A DNA stretch of 64,000 nucleotides from CAIYRG01 sp963747255. Its GTDB lineage: Bacteria > Pseudomonadota > Alphaproteobacteria > Micropepsales > Micropepsaceae. The notes below the pieces were generated by a model. It saw only the letters and a program-made list of their open reading frames with translations, was not told where the DNA came from and made no database searches. A program made the translations under genes and the position numbers. This document shows, piece after piece, positions 1 through 9,126 of this stretch. Each line of letters starts with the position of its first letter. Position 1 is the first letter of the stretch. The DNA is taken from assembly GCA_963747255.1 (NCBI GenBank), contig CAVVEG010000002.1, positions 268,759 through 332,758 of the forward strand. Direction: 5' to 3'.

Positions 1-3000
1 CGGCGCAATCGAAGCCCAAACGGATATCCTCGGGATTTCTGATCTTAAGGACGTCCTCGTAATAGTCCTTCAGAAGGCCGAGCGTGATCAGGACGTCGCG
101 GAAATTCAGCGCCGCCGCCTTCACCTCGATTTCGACCTCGCCTCTGTCCGGCGCTCGCCGGACCATGGGAGCCAGGCGCAGATGTTCCGGCGAGCCATAC
201 TGGGTGAGTTGCAGACGGAATGGCTCGTCCGGGACTGCCGCGCCGGTAATGCGGTGTCGGACCAGGCGCGCGACATGGCGATGCGGCGCGCGCCAGGCCA
301 CCTGCGTCTCCTCCGTCTCGGCCCCGATTTCCCGAATCAGTTCATCCAGATCCGCCGCGCCCGGTCGCGCGGGCAGGTCGAACCAGCTCGGCCAGTATTG
401 CGGACATTCGAGTGAGAGCGTGCGCACGAATCCCGATACCGGCGCCTGCGCGAGCCCACCGGTGCTTGCCGCCAACAGCCCGCCAACCGCCGCCGCGCCT
501 TGCGTCACAAACCACAACCGCGTCGCAAGCTCCGCCGCCATGAGACTCTGTGCCACCCGCAGCGCATCGACGCTCGTCGCCTCTGCCGCCGCCGCCGGAT
601 CGGCGTTTTCTGCATCGCCCCAAAGATAGACGACGGCGCTATAGGAAGTGGGTCCGGTTTCGAGCAGTCGTGCCAACACGTCACTCCGCGCGACGGCAAC
701 GGAACGTCCGGATCGCTGCAGCCGCCCCGCCAGGGCAGCGCCAAGGGTATCGTCCGCTCCAACGATCAGCCATTCTCCGTTGCGGCCGGCGGCGGCCGGC
801 GGCGGCGAATTGATTGCGCGCCAGTCGATACGATAAAACCAGTCGGCGACCCGCTGGATTGCGGTGCGCGGAACCTTCCTTGCTTCAAACCCGTCTATCG
901 CAAGGATCAGCGCGCCAGAAGAATCGAACAGGCGGATGTTCCATTTGAACTCGCCGGCCTGCCGGGCATGTGTCCACCATTCCGTTCCTTCGGCTGCATC
1001 CGGCGATGCCGCGACGAGTGATTTAATGGCGAATGGCAGGGGCAGGTCGGCTGCGTCGCCCAGCGTCGCCTCGGCCGATTGAAAGCACGCGTCCAGCAAT
1101 CCCGGATGAATCCAGTAGCCACCCGTGTCACCGGCCGCCTCCGGACGTCGTAGACGGGCGAGCGTTTCGTTGTCGCCATTCGCCCATATCCCGTCAATCC
1201 AGCGAAAACTCGGACCGAAAGCGATGCCTTCAATGCCCTCGGTGAGCCAGCTCAGATCAAGCGCTTGCGTGCAGCGCTCGCGCGCCTGTTCGAGAGAATC
1301 AGAGAGGCCGGAAATCTGCGCCGCGCGCTCGGCGCTCCAGAGAACGCGGCCGGTGACGTGCGTAACGGTGTCATCCCGCCCGGCGCCGGGTTCAAAGCCG
1401 ACGATCTGAAAGCTCGAGTCGGCTTCGATTACAGTCTGGAGAGTCCTGTCCGCTGTCCCGGATAAAATCAGTGGCGCGACGAAATAGACGTCCTCGAGCC
1501 GGCAGCTCGCCTGTCCCAGAGATGCGACACCGTTCAAAAGCATCGCCAGATAGCTCGCGGCTGGCGCGACAATCTCCCCGAAAATCCTGTGGTCGAGCAG
1601 GAACGGATAACGGCTGACGCCAAACCGGGTGGTCAGCAGCGTCTGCGCAGTCAGTGGCGACTCGACCGTGCTGTCGATCAGCCGGTGTTGCGAACCCTTA
1701 TCTGAGCCGATCTCCGCAGGCTTCGGCAGGGCGAAGCGCTGTCGCTCCATTGGATAGCCGGGTAACTCGACCATGCCCCGTTTATAGTCCCGGTCGAATC
1801 CTCGCCAATCAACGTCGCTGCCGCTCCGGTACAACGCGGCGAGGCTTTCGAGCATCTGCTGCCAGTCTCCACGGCTCTTGCGAAGGCTGTTCAGCCAGAG
1901 CGCCGAAGAGGAAGGGAGGCAGCGCCGGCCAAGCCCGATAAGGACTGGTTGTGGCCCCGCCTCGATAAACACGTCATGTCCGTCCAGCAATTCAATGCCG
2001 GCGAGGAAATTTACAGGCTCGCGCACGTGGCGCCGCCAATATTGAGGGACGAGGATTTCCTCTCCGGCGGGACCGCCGCTGACGTTCGAGATGATTTCGA
2101 TTCGCGGCGGCGACAGCCTGACATGCCGGAAGACTTGCTCGAATTCATCGAGCATCGGCTCCATAAGCGGGGAATGAAATGCGTGGGATACGTTCAGTGT
2201 CTGGCTCGCGATATTCTCGGCGGCAAGAGCCGCCAGGATCGCGGCGATGGTTTCGCTGTCCCCCGAAATCACGACTTCGTCCGGCGCATTGATCGCTGCG
2301 AACGACACTCTGTCAGCATGCGGTGCCGTATATTTTTCCACGGCGCTTGCGGAAGCCCGGATCGCCGCCATGCAGCCCCTGTGCGGGAGCTCGTTCATCA
2401 GCCGTCCGCGAGTGGCAATCAGTTGCAGGCCGTCCTCCAGGCTGAACACGCCTGCCCTTGCTGCCGCGACATACTCCCCGACGCTGTGCCCGATGACCGA
2501 GTCGGGACGGATGCCCCAGCTCTCCCAAAGCTCCGCAAGTGCGTATTCGAGCGCGAACAGAGCGGGCTGCGTGTACCGGGTGTCGTGAATCCGCGCGGGC
2601 GCCGATGCTTCGGACGGATAGAGAATATCGTCCACAAGGGACAGTCCAAGAGCGTCGCGCAGGATCTCGTCACAGCGCAGCAGCACGCGGCGAAAAGTAT
2701 GCTGCGTTTCAAACAGTTCGCGGCCCATGCCGGGATATTGCGAGCCCTGCCCCGTGAACAGCATGGCAATGCGAGGACGTCCCGTTTGGACGCGCTGGGG
2801 CTTGGCGCTGCGCAGCCCCCGGCGCAATTCCTCGCGGGAAGAGGCGACCACGGCAATGCGATTTTCAAAATGGTTTCGGCCCGTATTCGCGGAGAAGCAG
2901 AAATCCGCGATGCACGTATCGTCGGGAACCAGTTCGTAACGGGAGACCAGCTCACTGAGTGATTCCGGGGTCTTCGCAGATGCCGTGAAGACGTGCGACG

Positions 3001-4405
3001 GCCGCTCTGCAGCCTCGATCCGTTCCGGCGCGTCAACCTCCGACGGCGCCTCGAGGATGACATGCGCGTTCGTGCCGCCAAACCCGAACGAACTCACGCC
3101 GGCAATCCGCCGGCCTTCCGGCCACGGCGTTGACGACGTGACCACTTTGACGGGCAGCTTGTCCCAGTCGAGATGCGGGTTGAGTTTGCGCACATGCAGG
3201 CTGGCGGGAATCCGGTCATGCCGCATCGCAAGGATGACCTTGATCAGTCCACAAACTCCCGCGGCCCATTCGAGATGGCCGACATTCGATTTTACGGAGC
3301 CGATCAACAGGGATTCGGAACGGCCGGCGTGAACCTTGCCCAGCGCTCCGACTTCAATCGGATCGCCAACCGCGGTCCCCGTGCCATGGGCTTCTACATA
3401 TCGTATGTCGGACGGCTGAAGGAACGCATTCTCGAGGGCCTTTTTGAGAAGTTCCTCCTGCGCCGGGCCGCTGGGAACGGTCAGTCCGCTGGACCGTCCA
3501 TTGTGGTTGACCGCACTGCCGCGAACGACCGCATGAATCCGGTCATGGTCCACCATCGCGTCCGACAAACGCTTCAGTACGAGAACACCACATCCTTCTC
3601 CTCGCACATATCCGTTCGCCGATGCGTCGAAGGTCCTGCACCGCCCGTCCGGCGACAGCATGCGCGCCTTGCTGAGCGTGATCAGCGAATCCGGCGACAT
3701 CATCAGATTGACACCGCCTGCCAGGCAGAGGTCGCTTTCGCCTTCGCGCAGGCTGGTGACGGCGAGATGCACCGCTGCAAGTGAAGAAGAACAGGCCGTG
3801 TCGACCGCGAGCGACGGTCCCCTCACACCGAGAAAATAGGAAAGCCGCCCTGCCGCGACCGAATGCGAAGAGCCCGTGCCGTTGAAAGGATCAATCGATC
3901 CGACACCCTGTTTGACGGACAGTTCGCTGTAGTCCGAAGCGCCGACGCCGACAAACACGCCAACCCGCCGGTTCGACAGGCGCTCCGGCGGCGCGCCGGC
4001 GTTTTCGAGAGCCCGCCAGGCGATCTCCAGCAGCAATCTCTGCTGCGGATCCATGTTTGAGGCTTCGCGCGGCGCAATGCCGAAGAAGGACGGACTGAAG
4101 TTTTCAATATCGTCAATGAAACCGCCCCAACGCGAATACATTTTGCCGGGCTTTTCCGGATCCGGATCAAAATACGCTTCGACGTCCCACCTTTCCTTTG
4201 GAACCTCGGTGATCGCGTCGCGGCCTTCGGCGAGCAGATCCCAGAAGGCCGCGGCATTCTCCGCCCCCGGAAAACGGCACGCCATACCGACGATGGCAAT
4301 TGGCTCCGACCGGTCACGTTCGAGGCCCACGAGCCTGGCGCGCAGATTCCGGATCTCCCGCAGGGCCGAACGCATAAGCGCGGATTGATCCACCTCTTTA
4401 TTCAT
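1..4405 (-). CDS. Reducing type I polyketide synthase (KS-AT-DH-ER..., 3' end outside window)
   Basis: At least 1468 residues of a modular PKS that runs off the window start. Residues 1-35 form a charged, probably coiled-coil N-terminus. The ketosynthase follows, with active-site Cys205 in the TACSSS motif, His340 in EAHGTGT and His377 in SNVGH. The acyltransferase has nucleophile Ser641 in GHSVGE and the HAFH motif at 741-744, which in known ATs goes with malonyl-CoA. The dehydratase has His939 in an HxxxGxxxxP motif and a later GLLDACFQ motif. A structural, non-catalytic region follows, and from about residue 1390 the sequence reads as the N-terminus of an enoylreductase (GEVEIEV..ALNFRDVL). 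KR and ACP would be expected beyond the edge. The ATG overlaps the stop of the upstream ligase-carrier gene by 4 bp (ATGA), so the two are translationally coupled. Domain calls are firm; the product is unknown. Confidence 0.96.
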   Translation of the reverse strand, partial: MNKEVDQSALMRSALREIRNLRARLVGLERDRSEPIAIVGMACRFPGAENAAAFWDLLAEGRDAITEVPKERWDVEAYFDPDPEKPGKMYSRWGGFIDDIENFSPSFFGIAPREASNMDPQQRLLLEIAWRALENAGAPPERLSNRRVGVFVGVGASDYSELSVKQGVGSIDPFNGTGSSHSVAAGRLSYFLGVRGPSLAVDTACSSSLAAVHLAVTSLREGESDLCLAGGVNLMMSPDSLITLSKARMLSPDGRCRTFDASANGYVRGEGCGVLVLKRLSDAMVDHDRIHAVVRGSAVNHNGRSSGLTVPSGPAQEELLKKALENAFLQPSDIRYVEAHGTGTAVGDPIEVGALGKVHAGRSESLLIGSVKSNVGHLEWAAGVCGLIKVILAMRHDRIPASLHVRKLNPHLDWDKLPVKVVTSSTPWPEGRRIAGVSSFGFGGTNAHVILEAPSEVDAPERIEAAERPSHVFTASAKTPESLSELVSRYELVPDDTCIADFCFSANTGRNHFENRIAVVASSREELRRGLRSAKPQRVQTGRPRIAMLFTGQGSQYPGMGRELFETQHTFRRVLLRCDEILRDALGLSLVDDILYPSEASAPARIHDTRYTQPALFALEYALAELWESWGIRPDSVIGHSVGEYVAAARAGVFSLEDGLQLIATRGRLMNELPHRGCMAAIRASASAVEKYTAPHADRVSFAAINAPDEVVISGDSETIAAILAALAAENIASQTLNVSHAFHSPLMEPMLDEFEQVFRHVRLSPPRIEIISNVSGGPAGEEILVPQYWRRHVREPVNFLAGIELLDGHDVFIEAGPQPVLIGLGRRCLPSSSALWLNSLRKSRGDWQQMLESLAALYRSGSDVDWRGFDRDYKRGMVELPGYPMERQRFALPKPAEIGSDKGSQHRLIDSTVESPLTAQTLLTTRFGVSRYPFLLDHRIFGEIVAPAASYLAMLLNGVASLGQASCRLEDVYFVAPLILSGTADRTLQTVIEADSSFQIVGFEPGAGRDDTVTHVTGRVLWSAERAAQISGLSDSLEQARERCTQALDLSWLTEGIEGIAFGPSFRWIDGIWANGDNETLARLRRPEAAGDTGGYWIHPGLLDACFQSAEATLGDAADLPLPFAIKSLVAASPDAAEGTEWWTHARQAGEFKWNIRLFDSSGALILAIDGFEARKVPRTAIQRVADWFYRIDWRAINSPPPAAAGRNGEWLIVGADDTLGAALAGRLQRSGRSVAVARSDVLARLLETGPTSYSAVVYLWGDAENADPAAAAEATSVDALRVAQSLMAAELATRLWFVTQGAAAVGGLLAASTGGLAQAPVSGFVRTLSLECPQYWPSWFDLPARPGAADLDELIREIGAETEETQVAWRAPHRHVARLVRHRITGAAVPDEPFRLQLTQYGSPEHLRLAPMVRRAPDRGEVEIEVKAAALNFRDVLITLGLLKDYYEDVLKIRNPEDIRLGFDCA

Positions 4406-6297
4406 GGGGACGCCTCTTTTTCGTCGCAAAACTCGCCGATTTCTCTCGCCAAAATCGCAGCGACTTCATCGTCGGTCATGGATTCGGTGTCGTCGCGAAC
4501 CTGCGCGGCCGACAGCGGTTCGCGTCCCTCGATCGCATCGACCAGAAAAGCCGCGTACGCTTCAATCGAGGTGTAGTTCCACAGTGTGGTGATCGAGAGC
4601 GCGACGCCTGACATTTTCGACAGCCGCTCCCGAAGCTCAACTGCGCGCAGCGAATCGAACCCCAGACTCTGAAACGGCGTGTCGCGTGGCACATCGCCGA
4701 TGGCGCAGCGAAGAATTGTCGCGACCTGTTCCTGAATACGTTGCGCCAGCCAATCGACCTGGCGCGGGCGCGGTAACTTCGGCAATTCATGCGCCGGCGG
4801 GACATCGGCGAGCCACTCCGTCACATCCGTCAATTCGCCGCGCAGCAGTTTGCCGATAGGGCTGCGCGGCAGCATCTCGCGAAACTCCACAAGGCGCGGA
4901 ACCTTGAAGGCAGCGAGATGCTTCCGGCAGTGCTCAAGCACATCCTGTTCGCGGCAACCATCGCGTGCAGCCACGACCCCCTTGATGACGCCGCCCAGAT
5001 TTGGGACTTCGACCCTCACGGCTGCCGCTTCGCGCGCCATTGGATGACTGTTGAGCACTTCCTCGACCTCGGTGAGATCGACCTTGTATCCGCCAATATC
5101 CACGAACGTCTGTTTGCGGCCGGTCAGAACCAGGTGGCCGCGTTCGTCGATCCGGCCAACATCGCCGGTGTTGTAGAAGCCGTCGCGAAAAACCGCCGCG
5201 TTGAGCTCCGGGCGGTTCTCATATCCGCCCGGAGGTATTGTCGGGCTCCTGACCCAGACTTCCCCGGCTTCGCCGCGCAACTCGATCGTGACATTCGCGA
5301 CCGGCGTTCCCACCGATCCGAAACAGACATCGCGCGCGGCGCCGCAATCCATGGCGATCGATCCTGCCTCCGTGGACCCGTATAGCGAGCGAATCGGATG
5401 GCCGCTGCGTCGCAGAAAGCGGTCGAATGTCCACTGCGACAACACGTCTCCCGAGGACAGGCACCATCTCACGTCGCGAAACGCGGCCGCAACGTCGGCA
5501 TCCGAGGACGCGAGCACGTCATACTGGAAAGGCACGCCGGGATAGACGCGCACCTGTTCGCTCCGCAGAAGTTCGAACATTGCTTCATGGCGCGCGACGA
5601 ACGGCAAATTCAAATCCGATTCGAATACCAGCGTGGCGCCGAGACAGGCAGCATCCAGCAGACAATTGCCGAGGCCATATGAGTGATGCAGTGGTATCGA
5701 ACACAGAATGGTGTCCTCGGCGCTCATGCCCGTCGCCTCGATGAAATTGCGTGCTTCGAAGAACAGATTTTTCTGCGTGCAGCACAGGCGCTTGAAGAAA
5801 CCGCTCGAACCAGACGTGTACAGATAAAGAGCCGGACCTTCGAACTCGCCCGCGCAGGGCCACGGGGCGTCGGCCACTATGCCGTCCTGAACAACCAGCA
5901 CGCGTAGTTCCGGCATGACTTCCCGGCAAATGGGCGCGTGCGCCAGATCGGTCAGAAGCAATTTTGCAGGCTTGTCGCCCAGAATGCGACGCGACTCTTC
6001 GGGGCCTGAGGCGGGATCAACCGGCATCATGATCGCGCGAACGCGTGCCAAAGCGAAAAAGACGATGGCGAATTCAGGTCCATTGGGGAGCCACACCGCG
6101 ACCGCGTCGCCCTGTCTCACGCCACAATCGCTTACGGCGCCCGCGAGACGCGCCGTCAGGATTTCAAAATCGCCATACGCAATGCGCCGGTCGCCCTGAA
6201 CCAGAGCGGCTTTCGCCGGATTTCGGGCCACCGACCGGCGCAGCATTCCGCTCAACATGGCGCGTCGTTCCCGTTCCGCGCGGCTGGCGCAATGCAC
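4402..6297 (-). CDS. AMP-forming acyl/aryl-acid ligase fused to a C-terminal carrier protein domain
   Basis: A 631-residue protein in two parts. Residues 1-490 are an ANL-superfamily adenylating domain: phosphate loop TSGSSGFFK at 161-169, GSTE at 307-310, TGD at 377-379, and the catalytic Lys483 in PIGKLLR. Residues 515-590 are an acyl carrier domain with GFDSLRAVEL, the phosphopantetheine Ser being Ser549. The enzyme should activate a carboxylic acid as its adenylate and load it on its own carrier, a typical PKS starter unit. The neighbouring ammonia-lyase suggests an aryl or arylacrylic acid as substrate, which is inference. An internal ATG at 6258 is a possible alternative start, because the first 13 residues are poorly ligase-like. 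The stop overlaps the PKS start by 4 bp. Confidence 0.93.
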   Translation of the reverse strand: MHCASRAERERRAMLSGMLRRSVARNPAKAALVQGDRRIAYGDFEILTARLAGAVSDCGVRQGDAVAVWLPNGPEFAIVFFALARVRAIMMPVDPASGPEESRRILGDKPAKLLLTDLAHAPICREVMPELRVLVVQDGIVADAPWPCAGEFEGPALYLYTSGSSGFFKRLCCTQKNLFFEARNFIEATGMSAEDTILCSIPLHHSYGLGNCLLDAACLGATLVFESDLNLPFVARHEAMFELLRSEQVRVYPGVPFQYDVLASSDADVAAAFRDVRWCLSSGDVLSQWTFDRFLRRSGHPIRSLYGSTEAGSIAMDCGAARDVCFGSVGTPVANVTIELRGEAGEVWVRSPTIPPGGYENRPELNAAVFRDGFYNTGDVGRIDERGHLVLTGRKQTFVDIGGYKVDLTEVEEVLNSHPMAREAAAVRVEVPNLGGVIKGVVAARDGCREQDVLEHCRKHLAAFKVPRLVEFREMLPRSPIGKLLRGELTDVTEWLADVPPAHELPKLPRPRQVDWLAQRIQEQVATILRCAIGDVPRDTPFQSLGFDSLRAVELRERLSKMSGVALSITTLWNYTSIEAYAAFLVDAIEGREPLSAAQVRDDTESMTDDEVAAILAREIGEFCDEKEASP

Positions 6298-6374
6298 GGC
6301 TGTACGTTAACAAATAAACGTCGCTCTTCTTGATAGGGTGACCGCGGCCCGACCGGGTTCAGAGTGAGGTTAGC
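6298..6374. promoter_or_regulatory. Divergent intergenic region between ligase-carrier and SDR genes
   Basis: This 77-bp gap separates two divergently transcribed genes and must hold the start signals of the SDR gene at least. A purine-rich GTGAGGT at 6364-6370 is the likely ribosome binding site for the TTG start at 6375. No clear -35/-10 pair or operator was recognised. Confidence 0.35.
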
Positions 6375-7241
6375 TTGGCCAAAACGATTCTGATCACGGG
6401 CTGCAGTACCGGACTTGGGTTCGCAGCGGCCTCCACCTTTGCCGAGCGCGGTTACCGGGTCATCGCAACGGTCCGCAGGGAAGATGACGCCAAACGGCTG
6501 CAGGCAATCGGCAACGCCCGAATTCATCCGGTGATCTGCGACGTGACCAACAATGAACATGTCGCAGCTCTTCCCGGCATCGTCAGGGACTTGAGTGAGG
6601 ACGGTAATCTCGACGGCCTCATCAACAATGCCGGCCACATGCTGGAACCGGGACCGTTCGAATTTCAGAAGCTCGAAAACATCCGTGCTCAGTTCGACGT
6701 CAATGTGTTCGGCATGATGGCGGTCACAATCGCGCTTCTGCCTCTGCTCGGGACGGCGGACCCAACGCGCCGGCATGCCGGCCGCATCATCAACATGAGC
6801 TCTATCGAGGGGAAGGTCGCCAGCCCGTTCATCTCCGCCTATGCCGCCACCAAACACGCGATCGAGGGTTTTTCTGCCAGCCTGCGCCGCGAACTCCGTC
6901 TGTTCGGCATCAGGGTCATCATCGTGGGCCCCGGCGGCATCCGGACGGAGATGTGGCGCAAGAACACTTTTCCCGTAGAACCACTCGCCGGAACGGCATA
7001 CGAGGAGCCGTTCCGCAAACTGAATCAGATGTTGAAGCAAATGGAGATGGAGTCCGCCACAGCCGAGGAAGTAGCCCGGTTTCTTGTGCGCGTATTTGAG
7101 ACGCCGAGGCCCAGAGCCCGTTATGCGCACTCCCGTGCGTTGATGGATGGCCCCTGGACCATGCTGGTCCCCGCCCTGTGGTACGACGCGATGCTCGGTG
7201 TGATGTTCGGACTCAAGCCGCGCAAGGCATCCCAACTCTGA
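6375..7241 (+). CDS. Short-chain dehydrogenase/reductase (classical SDR)
   Basis: A 288-residue classical SDR using a TTG start preceded by GTGAGGT. The nucleotide-binding motif TGxxxGxG is TGCSTGLG at 8-15, NNAG is at 84-87, the catalytic Ser is in MSS at 141-143, and Tyr156/Lys160 form the YxxxK pair. It should be a soluble NAD(P)H oxidoreductase acting on a carbonyl or hydroxyl group. It lies on the opposite strand inside the cluster, between the ligase-carrier gene and the ammonia-lyase, so a tailoring role on the polyketide or aryl starter is plausible but not shown. The length is slightly above the 250-residue norm, with a C-terminal hydrophobic tail. Confidence 0.93.
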   Translation: MAKTILITGCSTGLGFAAASTFAERGYRVIATVRREDDAKRLQAIGNARIHPVICDVTNNEHVAALPGIVRDLSEDGNLDGLINNAGHMLEPGPFEFQKLENIRAQFDVNVFGMMAVTIALLPLLGTADPTRRHAGRIINMSSIEGKVASPFISAYAATKHAIEGFSASLRRELRLFGIRVIIVGPGGIRTEMWRKNTFPVEPLAGTAYEEPFRKLNQMLKQMEMESATAEEVARFLVRVFETPRPRARYAHSRALMDGPWTMLVPALWYDAMLGVMFGLKPRKASQL

Positions 7242-7320
7242 ATCCGGTTCTTCGAAATCAGGGCCTCTGACCTGGATGGCTCTTCCTGCGCCGGGGAGCA
7301 TGAGAAGTCTCGCCATCAGT

Positions 7321-9126
7321 TCATGGCGCCGCTTCGGCCGCTGCCGCCCGCGCCGTCCGTAGCAGGTCACCACTGCGCAGCAGGCGTAAGGCCGTACGGA
7401 TGTCGGGAAAAAGCACGCGGTCCTGGATCAGCGGGAGAATTCCGTTTTTGCGCAGAAGATCGCAAGCGGCCCCCGTTCCCGCTCCGCTCCGCAAACTGGA
7501 ATGGTCCAGCTTTGTCTGTTGCAAATAGATCGCCTGCGCTGCGCACAGGATTTCCAGCGCAATCACGGTTTCCATGTTCCTGACGATCTCGCGGGCGTGA
7601 CGCGCCGCATTCAGGCTCATGCTGACATGGTCTTCCTGGTTTCCGGAGCTCGGTATCGAGTCGATACTGTCGGGGTGGGCCAATACCTTGCATTCCGAAA
7701 CGAGGGATGCCGCCGTCGCCTGGAGCATCATCAGCCCGCTGTTGAGGCCCTTCATTCCCGGCGGCTCCCGCACCAGAAAGCTGCTCAGACCGTGGGTCCT
7801 GTCCGGATGATATTCCATCATGGCGAACATGCGCCGGTCGGACATGCTGCCCATCTCGGTCATCGCAATGGACAGAAAATCCATCCCCATCGCGACCGGT
7901 TCACCATGGAAATTGCCACCGGACAGCGCTTTGTAGCTGCGCTTCAGCGCGGGAAATATCAGGGGATTGTCGGTGACCGCATTGATCTCCATCTCGATCC
8001 AGCGGCCCACCAGTTCGAGCGTATCGGCAATCGTGCCGTGAACCTGCGGTGCGCATCGGATGGAATAGGGATCCTGCGGTGGAATGCGCGCGGGGTTGGT
8101 ATCCAGATCACCCGGATCGACAAATTCGCTTCCCCGCAGATATTCCAGCACATGCCGGGCAAATATTTCGGCGCTATCGTGTCCGCGCGCCAGATGGGGA
8201 TGGGCAAAGAAGGGATCGCGAAACCCGCGCACCCCTTCGAGTGTCATCGCTACGGCCAACTCCGCATGGGCGAGAGCATTGCGCGCATCCCTGAGGGCCA
8301 GCACGGCGATGGCGGCAGAAAATGTCGAACCGTTGGTGAGCGCGAGCGCTTCCTTGGCCTGCAGTTCGATTTTTCCGCCCGCCTTGGCCATCGCTTCCAC
8401 GCCCGGAACGCGCTGCCACAGCGTTTGCTCACCCGTCTCATAGTCTTCCGTGAGATGAAGAACGGAATTGCCCGTTCCTTCACGCGCGGGAACAAATGCC
8501 TCGCCGTCGGAGCTGTCCGGATGCAGGTCCGGCGCGCCGGGCGGGCGCTTCGGCGCTGAACTCATCACAAGCACCAGGTGAGCCAGCGGGGCGAGGTCGC
8601 CACTCGCTCCAAGCGATCCCTGTTCCGGAATTGCGGGATAGATTTTTTCGTTCAGCATCCGGCAAAGCGCCTCGACGATGACCGGCCGCACGCCGGAATG
8701 GCCTTGCGCGAGAGACTGGGCGCGGATCAGAAGGGCCGCACGCACCACCGGGAGATCGAAATAGGGACCAACGCCAACCGAATGGCTGGCGATCAGATTG
8801 CGTCCCAACACCCTGATCGCGTAACTGCTGTCGAGCGCAGCTCTGCCGGCGAGCGCGCCGAAACCGGTATTGATTCCGTAATAGGCTTCCGGCTCGCTGC
8901 CGCTGCTCCGGGCGGAGACGATGCTGCGGACCGTTTGCGCAACCCAGGACGCGGTCTCCTCCAGTCGCGCGCGGAGTTCGTCGGAAATCGGGGCAATCGC
9001 CCGCGCGTCGCGTGCTACGGCGATGACATCATCGAGGCCAAGTTTTCCGGGGCCGATTCGAATTGCCTCTGCCGGATTCGGCGGACGCGTCATCGCGTCA
9101 GTGGCCATCACGGAGGATCGCCTCAT
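7321..9126 (-). CDS. MIO-dependent aromatic amino acid ammonia-lyase or aminomutase (HAL/PAL/TAL family)
   Basis: A 601-residue member of the histidine/phenylalanine/tyrosine ammonia-lyase family. The Ala174-Ser175-Gly176 triad that cyclises to the MIO electrophile is intact in GSLGASGDLAPL, the catalytic Tyr is Tyr83 in YGINTGFG, and the later NFHGEP, YSIRC and GNQEDH motifs are present. The selectivity pair is Ser114-His115, the form seen in histidine ammonia-lyases and also in bacterial tyrosine aminomutases, so substrate cannot be read off. About 40 extra residues follow the MIO motif compared with HutH. No other hut gene is nearby; the neighbours are a PKS and an acid ligase, which favours a biosynthetic role making an arylacrylate or beta-amino acid. 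An ATG at 9108 with GAGG upstream is an alternative start. The 5' end overlaps the heme-oxygenase-like gene. Confidence 0.92.
   Translation of the reverse strand: MRRSSVMATDAMTRPPNPAEAIRIGPGKLGLDDVIAVARDARAIAPISDELRARLEETASWVAQTVRSIVSARSSGSEPEAYYGINTGFGALAGRAALDSSYAIRVLGRNLIASHSVGVGPYFDLPVVRAALLIRAQSLAQGHSGVRPVIVEALCRMLNEKIYPAIPEQGSLGASGDLAPLAHLVLVMSSAPKRPPGAPDLHPDSSDGEAFVPAREGTGNSVLHLTEDYETGEQTLWQRVPGVEAMAKAGGKIELQAKEALALTNGSTFSAAIAVLALRDARNALAHAELAVAMTLEGVRGFRDPFFAHPHLARGHDSAEIFARHVLEYLRGSEFVDPGDLDTNPARIPPQDPYSIRCAPQVHGTIADTLELVGRWIEMEINAVTDNPLIFPALKRSYKALSGGNFHGEPVAMGMDFLSIAMTEMGSMSDRRMFAMMEYHPDRTHGLSSFLVREPPGMKGLNSGLMMLQATAASLVSECKVLAHPDSIDSIPSSGNQEDHVSMSLNAARHAREIVRNMETVIALEILCAAQAIYLQQTKLDHSSLRSGAGTGAACDLLRKNGILPLIQDRVLFPDIRTALRLLRSGDLLRTARAAAAEAAP

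Noticed and set aside
1949..2962. 337-codon plus-strand frame
   Set aside because: Lies antisense to the AT domain of the PKS; composition is that of a GC-rich shadow frame and no family resemblance.
7501..8559. 352-codon plus-strand frame
   Set aside because: Antisense to the conserved MIO enzyme; His/Arg/Gln-rich shadow.
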